From Janthinobacterium sp. 67 (GTDB lineage: Bacteria; Pseudomonadota; Gammaproteobacteria; Burkholderiales; Burkholderiaceae_D), in contig NZ_PGES01000001.1 in assembly GCF_002797895.1 (NCBI RefSeq), positions 682,001 through 746,000 on the forward strand: a DNA stretch of 64,000 nucleotides, read 5' to 3'. Shown piece after piece: positions 56,015-64,000 of this stretch (positions are counted from its first letter, which is position 1; each line of letters opens with the position of its first letter). The notes under the pieces are model-generated. The model saw only the letters and a program-made list of their open reading frames with translations. It was not told where the DNA came from and did no database searches. A program made the translations under genes and the position numbers.

Positions 56015-57001
56015 ATGGACTTGAGTACCCACGCCGCCGTCGTCAATTGCGAAGCGTATCGCGACGGCAGGAAGATCGCCCATTTCGACATCGACAAGGT
56101 GGGCGACTTTCTCGGCGATCCCGATTGTTTCGTGTGGATCGGCATGGCCAGCCCCGACGCCACGGCCATGCAGGCGCTGCAATCGGCGTTCGGCCTGCAC
56201 GAACTGGCCGTCGAGGATGCGCAGGGCGCCCACGAGCGGCCCAAGCTGGAAGAATATGGCGACACCCTGTTCATGGTGATGCACACGGCCACCCTCGATG
56301 GCGAGGCCATCGTCTATGGCGAAACCCACGTCTTTCTCGGCCCCCGCTTCATCATCACGGTGCGCCACGGTCCCTCGGCCGGCTATGCGAAGCTGCGCGA
56401 GCGCAAGGAAAGCGTGCCCGGGAAACTGGCCAGCGGCCCCGGCTATGTGCTGTATTCCATCATCGATTTCATCGTCGACCAGTACCAGCCCTGCATCGAC
56501 CATTTGCAGGCCCGCTTCCAGCACTACGAACTGCAGCTGTTCAAGCCCAGCCTCTCCGAAGACAAGCTGCAGGATTTCTACCAGCTCAAGACGGAGCTGC
56601 TCAAGCTCGACGCGGCCGTCAACCCCCTGCACGACATCTGCACCCAGCTGATCCGCTTCCATGGCGACATCGTGCCCAAGGAAAACCGCATCTATTACCG
56701 CGACATTCTCGACCACGTCAAACGGGTCACGCACACGGCGGGGCAGATGCGCGAGCTGGTCAATTCGGCCATGCAGGTGGCGCTGGGGCAAATCTCGATC
56801 CGCCAGAACGAGGTCGTCAAGCGCCTGGCCGCCTGGGCCGCCATCCTGGCCGTGCCCACCATGGTCTTCAGCCTGTACGGCATGAACTTCGAATTCATGC
56901 CGGAACTGAAGTGGCGCGGCAGCTATCCGGCCGTGATCGTCGTCATCATCGCCGGCTGCCTCTGGCTGCACCGGCGCCTGAAGCGCGAGGGCTGGCTGTA
57001 G
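56015..57001 (+). CDS. corA: Magnesium and cobalt transporter CorA
   Basis: 328 residues. A long cytoplasmic N-terminal domain and two C-terminal transmembrane helices with the pore signature YGMNFEFMPE at about residues 288-297 define CorA. The pentameric channel admits Mg2+ (also Co2+, Ni2+). Single gene with a convergent neighbour 10 bases away. Confidence 0.95.
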   Translation: MDLSTHAAVVNCEAYRDGRKIAHFDIDKVGDFLGDPDCFVWIGMASPDATAMQALQSAFGLHELAVEDAQGAHERPKLEEYGDTLFMVMHTATLDGEAIVYGETHVFLGPRFIITVRHGPSAGYAKLRERKESVPGKLASGPGYVLYSIIDFIVDQYQPCIDHLQARFQHYELQLFKPSLSEDKLQDFYQLKTELLKLDAAVNPLHDICTQLIRFHGDIVPKENRIYYRDILDHVKRVTHTAGQMRELVNSAMQVALGQISIRQNEVVKRLAAWAAILAVPTMVFSLYGMNFEFMPELKWRGSYPAVIVVIIAGCLWLHRRLKREGWL

Positions 57002-57011
57002 CGGAGCACGC

Positions 57012-57710
57012 TTAGCCGCCTGCCACCGCGTTTGCCGCCTCGAGTATCAGCGCCGCCACTTCGACGGGGCGCGACGCCAGCGAGGCGTGGCTGGCATTCA
57101 AGGTGATGACTTTCCGCGCATTGAGCCGCGCCGCCATGCGGTCCTGGTTGACGGGGGAAATCATGCGGTCGGCGCTGGAAATCTGGTACCAGCTGGGCTT
57201 ATGCTTCCAGGCCGGGTCGCTGACGGTGTCGCCAAAGGTGCTGGCCAGCGGCGCTTTCTGCACCACGCCCAGCACGGCGCCTTCTTCCGCGTCGAGGTCC
57301 TGGCAAAAGCTATCATGGTATTGCTCGGGTTTCACCCACAGATAGCCGTCGCTGTCGCCTTCCAGGCTGGCCGCGCCGATGGGCGGGTGTTCCTGCGTGA
57401 TGCTGCCCGGGCTTTCGCCCGCGTCGGGCGCGAAGGCGGCGATGTAGACGAGGCCAGCGACATTGGGCGCATTGCCGGCCACGCTGATGACGGCGCCGCC
57501 GTAGGAGTGTCCTACCAGCAACACCGGACCGCTGACTTGCGCCACCATCTTGCGCGTGCGCTCGGCGTCGTCGGCCAGCGACGTCAACGGCAGTTCGACG
57601 GCGCGGATGGCCGTGTGGCCCTGGCGCCGCAATTCGACAATGACGCGGCTCCAGTGGGCGGCGCCGCCCCAGAAACCGTGGACGAGGACGATGGTGGCTT
57701 GCTTGCTCAT
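57012..57710 (-). CDS. Alpha/beta hydrolase (EstA/RsbQ-like)
   Basis: 232 residues. Oxyanion loop VHGFWGGAAHW, nucleophile in LLVGHSYGGAV (Ser69), acid in SADRMISP and His in ASHASLASRP. AGGAGT precedes the ATG. The family includes small esterases of unknown substrate. No signal peptide is present. It may be cotranscribed with the larger hydrolase 79 bases upstream. Confidence 0.87.
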   Translation of the reverse strand: MSKQATIVLVHGFWGGAAHWSRVIVELRRQGHTAIRAVELPLTSLADDAERTRKMVAQVSGPVLLVGHSYGGAVISVAGNAPNVAGLVYIAAFAPDAGESPGSITQEHPPIGAASLEGDSDGYLWVKPEQYHDSFCQDLDAEEGAVLGVVQKAPLASTFGDTVSDPAWKHKPSWYQISSADRMISPVNQDRMAARLNARKVITLNASHASLASRPVEVAALILEAANAVAGG

Positions 57711-57789
57711 GCGAGTACTCCTTGGGCGAGGGAAACGGCGAAGACCGCGCGGGGATAGACTGCTCACTGCGCGGCGGGCAGCTGCATGC

Positions 57790-58716
57790 CTATTGTAGAC
57801 CTTCCCAGCGCATGGCCTCGATGGCATCGACCACGGTGCTTTCATGCTCGATGAAGAAATCGCCGTGGAAGCCGTTGTGGATGAGCAGATGCTTGCTGCC
57901 GGGCAGGGCGGCGGCCAGGCGCTCGCCGTCGGCCAGACGCAGCGGACGGAAAAAGTCCAGCTGTTCCTGCGCAGCGGCCAAGGTAGCGGGATCGGCTTGC
58001 AACAGCCAAGGAAACAGATTGCGCAAGCTACCGGGATCGACGGTGATGACCAGCGCTGGCGCGCGCACGCGGCGGTAGTCAGGCGAAAGATTGTGCGCGG
58101 CCATGTGCATGGCCGTGGCGATGGCGGGCGGGGCATTCGGCCGCACGGCGCCGCCGGGCAGCACGTCCAGGCTGTCGCGCCAGTTCGCTTCCAGCGCCGG
58201 CCACCATTGCTTGTTGAGGCGTTTGGCAAAGTTGATCGAGGCGGCCATCGACGCCAGGTCGGCGGGGCCGGGCTGCGGTTCGTCCAGGGAGGAAGGCGTG
58301 GGTTCTTCATGGCCGCCAAGGGCCAGGTAATCCCAGGTCGTGTCCAGGTAGGCAAGTCCCCGTACGCGCTGCGGGTGGCTGCCGGCGAACAGGGTCAGTT
58401 CGTTGCCGGCGATCGAGTGGCCGGCCAGGATGATGCGTTTGATGTGCAAGGCGTCGAGCACGGCCAGCAGGTCGGCCACCAGGGTGGTGGGGGCATAGGT
58501 GTCAGCGCCGGTGGGAAGCGGCTTGCCGGAACCCTTTGCCGATGGCCAGTCGCGCACATGCAGGCTGACGTCGGGGGCGGCGGCGACCTGCCGGTCCGTG
58601 ACGCTGGCGGCGCCCGATCGCCCGCCACAGGCGGACAGCGCGGCCAGGGCCGTGATACCCAGCAGCACCTGCCTGCGGGTGTGGAAATGCGGTGTCCTGT
58701 CGTCGGGCTGGCGCAT
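57790..58716 (-). CDS. Exported alpha/beta hydrolase with apparent internal deletion
   Basis: 308 residues starting MRQPDDRTPHFHTRRQVLLGITALAALSACGG: twin arginines and a lipobox-like LSAC suggest export and lipidation. After DVSLHVRDWPSAK the chain moves straight to GSGKPLPTGADTYAP, which in relatives follows the oxyanion-loop strand (HG) and a further strand. About 50 residues thus seem lost, although the reading frame is kept. The nucleophile (AGHSIAGNE) and His (NGFHGDFF) remain. Activity is doubtful. Confidence 0.7.
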   Translation of the reverse strand: MRQPDDRTPHFHTRRQVLLGITALAALSACGGRSGAASVTDRQVAAAPDVSLHVRDWPSAKGSGKPLPTGADTYAPTTLVADLLAVLDALHIKRIILAGHSIAGNELTLFAGSHPQRVRGLAYLDTTWDYLALGGHEEPTPSSLDEPQPGPADLASMAASINFAKRLNKQWWPALEANWRDSLDVLPGGAVRPNAPPAIATAMHMAAHNLSPDYRRVRAPALVITVDPGSLRNLFPWLLQADPATLAAAQEQLDFFRPLRLADGERLAAALPGSKHLLIHNGFHGDFFIEHESTVVDAIEAMRWEGLQ

Positions 58717-58918
58717 GGCGTGCTCCTCGTGGGAGCAGATCATGCGGCCAGCCGAATGGAAAGGCTTTATCGCGCAGTTTGCTCGATCTGACAGGCCTGG
58801 CCCTGCAAGACCTGACCGTTGCGCGCCTGGTCCATGGCCGGGCGGCGGCCGCCGGCATCGACATCGACATTTCCTGGCCGTGGTAGGGCCATTGCCCGCT
58901 TTTTGAAAGGTACACAGC

Positions 58919-59890
58919 ATGCAGAACCCGACTCTTCCCACCTACGCCGACGTGGTGGCGGCCGCCGGCCGCATCGCGGGCCATGCCCACAGGACGCCCG
59001 TCATCACTTCGCGCACGGTCGACGCGGAGTTTGGCGCCGAAGTCTTTTTCAAGTGCGAGAACCTGCAGCGCATGGGCGCCTTCAAGTTTCGCGGCGCCTA
59101 TAACGCGCTGTCGCAGTTCGACGCGCAGCAGCGCCGCGCCGGCGTCGTGGCTTTTTCTTCGGGCAACCACGCCCAGGCGATCGCCCTGTCGGCCCGGCTG
59201 CTCGATATTCCCGCCACCATCATCATGCCGCAGGATGCGCCGGCCGCGAAAATCGCCGCCACGCGCGGCTATGGCGGCAACGTGGTGCTGTACGACCGCT
59301 ACACGCAGGACCGCGAGCAGATCGGCCGCGAACTGGCCGAGCAGCGGGGCATGACCCTGATTCCGCCGTACGACCATGCGCACGTGATCGCCGGCCAGGG
59401 CACGGCCGCCAGGGAACTGTTCGAGGAAACGGGACCGCTGGATGCCTTCTTCGTCTGCCTGGGCGGCGGCGGCTTGCTGGCCGGATCGGCCCTGGCCACG
59501 CGCGCGCTGGCGCCCGCCTGCAAGCTGTATGGGGTGGAACCGGAGGCGGGCAACGACGGCCAGCAATCGTTCCGCTCGGGGCGGATCGTGCACATCGACA
59601 CGCCCAAGACCATCGCCGACGGCGCGCAGACGCAGCACCTGGGCAACATCACCTTCCCCATCATCCGGCGCGACGTCGACGACGTGCTGACGGTCAGCGA
59701 TGCGCAGCTGGTCGAGCGCATGGGCTTTGCCGCCTCGCGCATGAAGCTGGTGATCGAGCCGACGGGCTGCCTCGGTTTCGCCGCCGCCCTGCAAATGAAA
59801 GAGCAGCTGCGCGGCAAGCGCGTGGGCATCTTGATCAGCGGCGGCAACGTCGACATGCAGCGTTTTTGCGAGCTGCTGGGCGGCGCGTGA
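58919..59890 (+). CDS. Threo-3-hydroxyaspartate ammonia-lyase/serine dehydratase family enzyme
   Basis: 323 residues, PLP fold-type II. The PLP lysine is Lys56 in [21 protein letters not shown] binds the cofactor phosphate side, and [10 protein letters not shown] is the glycine loop. Length and the [15 protein letters not shown] segment fit hydroxyaspartate or serine racemase/dehydratase types. It releases ammonia from a hydroxy amino acid, giving a 2-oxo acid. Single gene. Confidence 0.88.
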   Translation: MQNPTLPTYADVVAAAGRIAGHAHRTPVITSRTVDAEFGAEVFFKCENLQRMGAFKFRGAYNALSQFDAQQRRAGVVAFSSGNHAQAIALSARLLDIPATIIMPQDAPAAKIAATRGYGGNVVLYDRYTQDREQIGRELAEQRGMTLIPPYDHAHVIAGQGTAARELFEETGPLDAFFVCLGGGGLLAGSALATRALAPACKLYGVEPEAGNDGQQSFRSGRIVHIDTPKTIADGAQTQHLGNITFPIIRRDVDDVLTVSDAQLVERMGFAASRMKLVIEPTGCLGFAAALQMKEQLRGKRVGILISGGNVDMQRFCELLGGA

Positions 59891-59914
59891 TGCGCAGGCC
59901 CGTGGCCGTGGCCG

Positions 59915-60760
59915 TTAGTGCGACACCAGTACCGGCACCGTCATGTCCTGCAGCACCGTGCGCGTGACGCCACCCAGCAGCGCTTCGCGCAGGCGCATGT
60001 GGCCGTAGCAGCCCATCACGACCAGGTCGCAGTGGCGCTGGGCCGCCATGGCCAGCAGGGCCGTGCCCACGTCCTGGCCCGGCGGCGTGTCGTGCTGCAG
60101 CACCTCGACGTTGACGCCATGGCGCGCCAGGTACAGTGCCAGGTCGGCCCCCGGCTGCTCGCCATGCGCGGCCGGCTGGGCGTGCGAATTGACGACGGCC
60201 AGCGTGACTTGCCGTGCCTGCTGCAGCAGCGGCAGCGCATCGGTGATGGCGCGCAGCGCTTCGGCGCTGCCGTTCCAGGCCAGCAGCGGATGCCGGGCGG
60301 CGCCCGCCGGCGTGGCGGAAGGCGCGTGCGGCACCATCAGCACGGGCCGTCCGCAATGGAGCATCAGGTATTCGGCCGTGCCGGCGATGACGCGCGACGG
60401 CGTATCCTGCGCGTCCGTCTGGCCCAGGATCAGCAAGTCGCAATAGCGTGCCTGCAGCAGCAGCGCGCCTTGCGCGTCGTCGTCGACGAAGCGCGTTTCG
60501 TAGGTGCCCAGTCCTTCCTCGCGGACGATGCGCTCGAAGTCGTGCAAGGCCTCACTGGCCTGGGTGCGCAGCGCCTGCATCTGCGCCGGCGCGAATTGCA
60601 GCGCGTTGACGCCGCCGCCATACGCGTAGCGCGAAATGCCGCTCATGGCCGAGCCGATCAGGTGCGCGCCTTCGGCGACGGCCAGGCGCACGGCCAGGCG
60701 GATACGCTGGGCGCAGTGGCGGGAATTGTCGACGTGGACCAGCAGGGTGGTGTAGGGCAT
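59915..60760 (-). CDS. Tandem universal stress protein
   Basis: 281 residues made of two USP domains (1-145 and 155-281). The second keeps the ATP-binding signature in GCYGHMRLREALLGGVTRTVL; the first is more diverged. Such proteins are induced by hypoxia, starvation and stationary phase. It lies 24 bases after the PHA synthase gene in the same operon. Confidence 0.93.
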   Translation of the reverse strand: MPYTTLLVHVDNSRHCAQRIRLAVRLAVAEGAHLIGSAMSGISRYAYGGGVNALQFAPAQMQALRTQASEALHDFERIVREEGLGTYETRFVDDDAQGALLLQARYCDLLILGQTDAQDTPSRVIAGTAEYLMLHCGRPVLMVPHAPSATPAGAARHPLLAWNGSAEALRAITDALPLLQQARQVTLAVVNSHAQPAAHGEQPGADLALYLARHGVNVEVLQHDTPPGQDVGTALLAMAAQRHCDLVVMGCYGHMRLREALLGGVTRTVLQDMTVPVLVSH

Positions 60761-60784
60761 GGCGTTTTCCTCGGTTGTCGGTGA

Positions 60785-62590
60785 TCAGGTTTGCAGCACG
60801 TAGCGGCCCGGTGCGTCGCCCAGGTCGGGCACCATGGCCGGCGGCGCCGCTTGCGCGCCGGAGCGCTGCGCCAGCCAGGCTTGCCAGGCGGGCCACCACG
60901 AGCCGTCGCGGTGCGGCACGTCGCGCTGCCAGCTGTCCGCGTCGACGTAGGGCGCATCGTGGCCGTGCGTGGCCAGCTGGTAGCTGCGGCGCGGCTGGCC
61001 CGGCGGCGAGACCACGCCCGCGTTGTGGCCGCCCGAGGTGAGCAGGAAGGTGACGTCCGTATCGGTCAGCAGATGCAGCTTGTACACGGAACGCCACGGC
61101 GCCACGTGATCCGTCAAGGTGCCGACGGCGAAGATGGGCGCGGCTATGTCGGGCAGGGCGATGTGGCGGCCCGCCGTGCGGTAGCGGCCTTCGGCCAGGT
61201 CGTTGTGCAGGAACAATCGGCGCAGGTATTCCGAGTGCATGCGGCAGGGCATGCGCGTGGCGTCCGCATTCCACGCCATCAGGTCGCTGTCCTGCTCATC
61301 TTCGCCCAGCAGGTAATGGCGCAGCTGGCGTGACCAGATCAGGTCGTTCGAGCGCAGCAGCTGGAAGGCGCCCGCCATCTGCTTCGTATCGAGATAACCC
61401 TGCTTCCACATGGCCGCTTCCAGGAAGCTCACCTGGCTCTCGTCGATGAACAGCGACAATTCGCCCGGTTCCTTGAAGTCTACCTGCGAAGCCAGCATGG
61501 TGATACTGGCCAGGCGCGCATCGCCATCGCGCGCCATGGTCGCGGCGGCGATCGCCAGCAGGGTGCCGCCCAGGCAGTAGCCGGCAGCGTGCGCCTGCGG
61601 CGCGCCCGTGATGCGGCCAACGGCGTCGAGCGCGTCCATCACGCCCAGCTGGCGGTAGTCTTCCAGCGACAGTTCGCGGTCTTCTTCCGTGGGGTTTTTC
61701 CAGGAAATCATGAACACCGTATGACCCTGTCCCACGAGGTAGCGCACCAGCGAATTGTGCGGCGACAGGTCGAGGATATAGAACTTCATGATCCACGCGG
61801 GCACGAACAGCAGCGGCGTGGCATGCACCGTGGCGGTCGTGGGCGCGTACTGTATCAATTCGATCAAGTCATTGCGATAGACCACCTTGCCTGGCGTGAC
61901 GGCCACGTTCTCGCCCACTTTGTAGCGGCGCGTGTTGGGCGCATACGGCCCCATGGCGGCGCGGCGCCAGTCCTCGCCCGCGTGGACGAGGCCGCGCGCC
62001 AGGTTGGCGCCGCCGCTTTCCATGGTGGCTTGCTGCACCACGGGATTGGTCAGCATGAAGTTCGACGGCGCCAGCATGTCGAGCCACTGGCGCACGGTGA
62101 ACGTGACGACGTCCTCGTGGTGCGGCGCGACGCCGCGCACGCCCGTGGTGGCGCGGTGCCACCATTGCTGCTGCAGCAAAAATCCCTGGTAGACGAGGTT
62201 GTACGGCCAGCGCCGCCAGGCCGGGTCGTCGAAGCGCCGGTCCTGCGGCAGCGGCGCGATGCACGGCGTTTCCGAAGCCGCACCGGGCAGCGCCGATTGC
62301 AGGGCATATTGCTGCCAGCGGCCGATCTTCTTCCACGCTTCCTGCAGCAGCGCCTGCTGCTTCGACGGCGCCAGCGCCAGGTGGCTGAGCCAGTCGGCAT
62401 AGGCGTTGCCCAGCGCGGCAGGCGAAATGCCGCCCGTAAACTTGCCCAGCCAGGCGTTCAGCAGCAAGTCCAGGGTGGCGCCTTCGGGCGCGCTTTCCGG
62501 ATAGCCGGGCGCGGGCACCCCTTGCCAGGCGCTGCCCAGGCGCTCATGCTCCACTGTCTGCTGCGCATCGCTCGGCTGCGTCTTGCTCAT
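60785..62590 (-). CDS. phaC: Poly(3-hydroxyalkanoate) synthase, class I type
   Basis: 601 residues. The catalytic Cys339 lies in the lipase-like box AAGYCLGGT; Asp in TLTDHVAPW and His in SGGHNAGVVSPPG complete the triad. The N-terminal PHA synthase domain (NPVVQQATMESGG, GLVHAGEDWRR) is intact. It polymerises hydroxyacyl-CoA into storage granules in the cytoplasm. No phaA/phaB or phasin genes are near; instead it is followed by a stress protein, with an FNR-like box upstream, as in low-oxygen loci of related bacteria. Confidence 0.92.
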   Translation of the reverse strand: MSKTQPSDAQQTVEHERLGSAWQGVPAPGYPESAPEGATLDLLLNAWLGKFTGGISPAALGNAYADWLSHLALAPSKQQALLQEAWKKIGRWQQYALQSALPGAASETPCIAPLPQDRRFDDPAWRRWPYNLVYQGFLLQQQWWHRATTGVRGVAPHHEDVVTFTVRQWLDMLAPSNFMLTNPVVQQATMESGGANLARGLVHAGEDWRRAAMGPYAPNTRRYKVGENVAVTPGKVVYRNDLIELIQYAPTTATVHATPLLFVPAWIMKFYILDLSPHNSLVRYLVGQGHTVFMISWKNPTEEDRELSLEDYRQLGVMDALDAVGRITGAPQAHAAGYCLGGTLLAIAAATMARDGDARLASITMLASQVDFKEPGELSLFIDESQVSFLEAAMWKQGYLDTKQMAGAFQLLRSNDLIWSRQLRHYLLGEDEQDSDLMAWNADATRMPCRMHSEYLRRLFLHNDLAEGRYRTAGRHIALPDIAAPIFAVGTLTDHVAPWRSVYKLHLLTDTDVTFLLTSGGHNAGVVSPPGQPRRSYQLATHGHDAPYVDADSWQRDVPHRDGSWWPAWQAWLAQRSGAQAAPPAMVPDLGDAPGRYVLQT

Positions 62591-62643
62591 CCGGTGCTCC
62601 CTGTCATTTTTTTACAGGATAGCAAGAGCTTGTTCAAAAAATT

Positions 62644-62657
62644 ATGATCTACATCAA
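62644..62657. promoter_or_regulatory. FNR/Anr-like box upstream of phaC
   Basis: ATGAT-CTAC-ATCAA matches the FNR consensus TTGAT-N4-ATCAA at nine of ten fixed positions. It lies 54-67 bases before the phaC start and overlaps the stop of the hybrid kinase gene. Oxygen-dependent control of the phaC-usp operon is inferred. Confidence 0.5.
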
Positions 62658-64000
62658 GTTTGGCCGGATGCGTGCAGCATGTCGCTGGCGGCCCGGATGG
62701 CCGCGTCCGTTTCCTGCACAAAGCCCCCCAACTGCTCTTCCAGCGCGGCGAGCCGCGCCAGCAGCGCATTCTGCGGCGCCTTTGCCGCTTCGCGCTCGAT
62801 GGCGGCGGCGATGGCGACGGCCGGCGTCGCGCGGAAGTTGGCCAGCAAGCCGGCCAGGGTGTGGGCTTGCCGGCTGACGCTGGCCCGGTCGCCCGCCAGC
62901 AGGGCCGCGCGCAGGGCGTCCAGCTGCGCCGGCAAGCTGGCCAGGAACGATGCGCCGATGATGCCGACCACGTCGGCGTCGGCCAGTTCCAGCGCGGCGC
63001 CGTAGCCGAAGGGTGGCCGTGTCTGCCCGCTGATTTGCCGCGCGTGCCGCTCGATCAGGCTCTGGAAGGCGGCGGTGCTGAAAGGCTTGGACAGGTAGTC
63101 GTCCATGCCGCTGGCGAGGCAGCGTTCGCGGTCGCCTTCGAAGGCGCTGGCCGTCATGGCGACGATGACGCTCCTGGGCATGCCCTGCGCTTCGCGCGCG
63201 CGTATGTGCGCGGTGGCGTCGAAACCGCCCATTTCCGGCATCTGCAAGTCCATCAGTATCAGGTCGAAATGGCCGGTGGCATGGCGATCGAGGGCGATGC
63301 GGCCGTTTTCCGCATGCGTGACGCGGTGGCCCGCATTCGACAGCAGCACGGTGGCCAGTTCGCGGTTCATGGCGTTGTCCTCGACGAGCAGGATCTCCAG
63401 GCCGGGCATGCCTTCCTGCTCGCGGTGGCGGGCCGCCGCAGGCGCGGCGCCGGGCATGTCGCGGCAGGTGCCCAGCACGCTCATGGTGGTGGCCAGCAGT
63501 TCCTCGGGACTGGCGGGCTTGAGCAGGTAGCCGCCGATGCCCAGTTCGCGGCAGCGCGCCGCGTCGCCCAGGCTGCCGCAGGACGACAGCATGACGATGG
63601 GCACCTGGCTCCAGTGGGGCAGGGCGGCCAGCGCCGCTGCCGTGTCGAAGCCGTTCATGCCGGGCATGGCGAAGTCCATGATGATGCAGTCCGCCGGCAA
63701 GCCGCTCGCGCAGCTGTCCAGCGCCGCCTCGCCCGATTCGCAGGCGGTGACGGTGGCGCCGCTGTGCTCGAAGATGCGGCGCAGGATGGTCAGGCTGCCG
63801 GGGTTGTCGTCGACCAGCAGGATGCCGCGTCCCGCCAGCGAGGCGTCAAACGGCGCCAGCGGCGCTTGCTGCTCGCATGCCGGCAGGGCCAGGTCGACCG
63901 TGAAGCAGCTGCCTTTGCCCAGTTCGCTCGTCAGGCCGATGCTGCCTTGCATCATCGTCACCAGGCGGCGCGTGATCGACAGGCCCAGTCCCGTGCCGCC
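62654..64000 (-). CDS. Hybrid sensor histidine kinase, C-terminal part (ATPase-REC-REC-HPt), partial
   Basis: The frame is open to the right edge (GGTGLGLSITRRLV is the G2 box of a histidine kinase ATPase domain), so the sensor and H-box parts lie outside the window. Then follow a receiver (ILLVDDNPGSLTIL, IIMDFAMPG), a second receiver (EILLVEDNAMNREL, ILMDLQMPE) and a C-terminal HPt domain with the phospho-acceptor His in RQAHTLAGLLANF. A BarA/TorS-type multistep relay kinase with unknown input. Confidence 0.93.
   Translation of the reverse strand, partial: GGTGLGLSITRRLVTMMQGSIGLTSELGKGSCFTVDLALPACEQQAPLAPFDASLAGRGILLVDDNPGSLTILRRIFEHSGATVTACESGEAALDSCASGLPADCIIMDFAMPGMNGFDTAAALAALPHWSQVPIVMLSSCGSLGDAARCRELGIGGYLLKPASPEELLATTMSVLGTCRDMPGAAPAAARHREQEGMPGLEILLVEDNAMNRELATVLLSNAGHRVTHAENGRIALDRHATGHFDLILMDLQMPEMGGFDATAHIRAREAQGMPRSVIVAMTASAFEGDRERCLASGMDDYLSKPFSTAAFQSLIERHARQISGQTRPPFGYGAALELADADVVGIIGASFLASLPAQLDALRAALLAGDRASVSRQAHTLAGLLANFRATPAVAIAAAIEREAAKAPQNALLARLAALEEQLGGFVQETDAAIRAASDMLHASGQT

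Overview
This is about 64 kb of GC-rich bacterial chromosome. Protein resemblance, short intergenic gaps and the GC-rich codon usage suggest a beta-proteobacterium of the Oxalobacteraceae type (Janthinobacterium, Duganella or Massilia). That placement is an inference, because no rRNA or other marker gene lies in the window. I saw no tRNA, rRNA or CRISPR array.

Layout. Positions 1-1000 hold the 5' part of a large DUF4011/DUF3320-type protein with a transglutaminase-like domain; it runs off the left edge. 1.2-5.8 kb: nitroreductase, aldo/keto reductase with a divergent LysR regulator, and an AdeRS-like two-component system. 5.9-11.7 kb: a complete RND efflux operon (adaptor, pump, outer-membrane factor), divergent from that two-component system. 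11.7-12.6 kb: an orphan type VI Hcp with a DUF6150-like partner. 12.8-19.3 kb: ArsB, a TetR/old-yellow-enzyme pair sharing an identical operator, small enzymes, a GNAT-flavin reductase fusion and a glycosyltransferase. 19.3-21.7 kb: a DUF2145-like secreted pair and an HDOD protein. 21.8-29.1 kb: a catabolic-looking region with LysR, two RraA-fold aldolase paralogues, an MFS transporter, two flavin-dependent oxygenase-like enzymes and a glutathione transferase.

The accessory part is about 30.1-40.1 kb. Base composition drops in most of its genes, which are mostly small and unassigned (sirtuin-like, VOC, GNAT, possible immunity-like and ExbD-like proteins). Most carry just downstream a copy of one intergenic repeat with core GGCCAGAAGCGGAC; I count ten recognisable copies, all in one orientation, and I saw none elsewhere in the window. 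A complete IS66-family element with a perfect 8-bp target duplication, and the left end of an IS21-family element, have inserted here. The layout resembles a cassette array, but no integrase is visible.

40.1-46.2 kb: nitronate monooxygenase with a divergent LysR coupled to an MFS exporter, then three overlapping hydrolase genes. 46.4-50.2 kb: paoABC, a periplasmic molybdenum aldehyde oxidoreductase. 50.3-55.5 kb: a tightly coupled signalling operon (REC-kinase-REC, a solute-binding protein with no transporter, and a membrane HAMP-GAF-kinase-REC), which looks like a solute-responsive phosphorelay. 55.6-60 kb: a decayed methyltransferase gene, corA, two alpha/beta hydrolases and a PLP ammonia-lyase. 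59.9-62.6 kb: a PHA synthase and tandem universal stress protein operon with an FNR/Anr-like box upstream. The right edge holds the 3' part of a hybrid sensor kinase.
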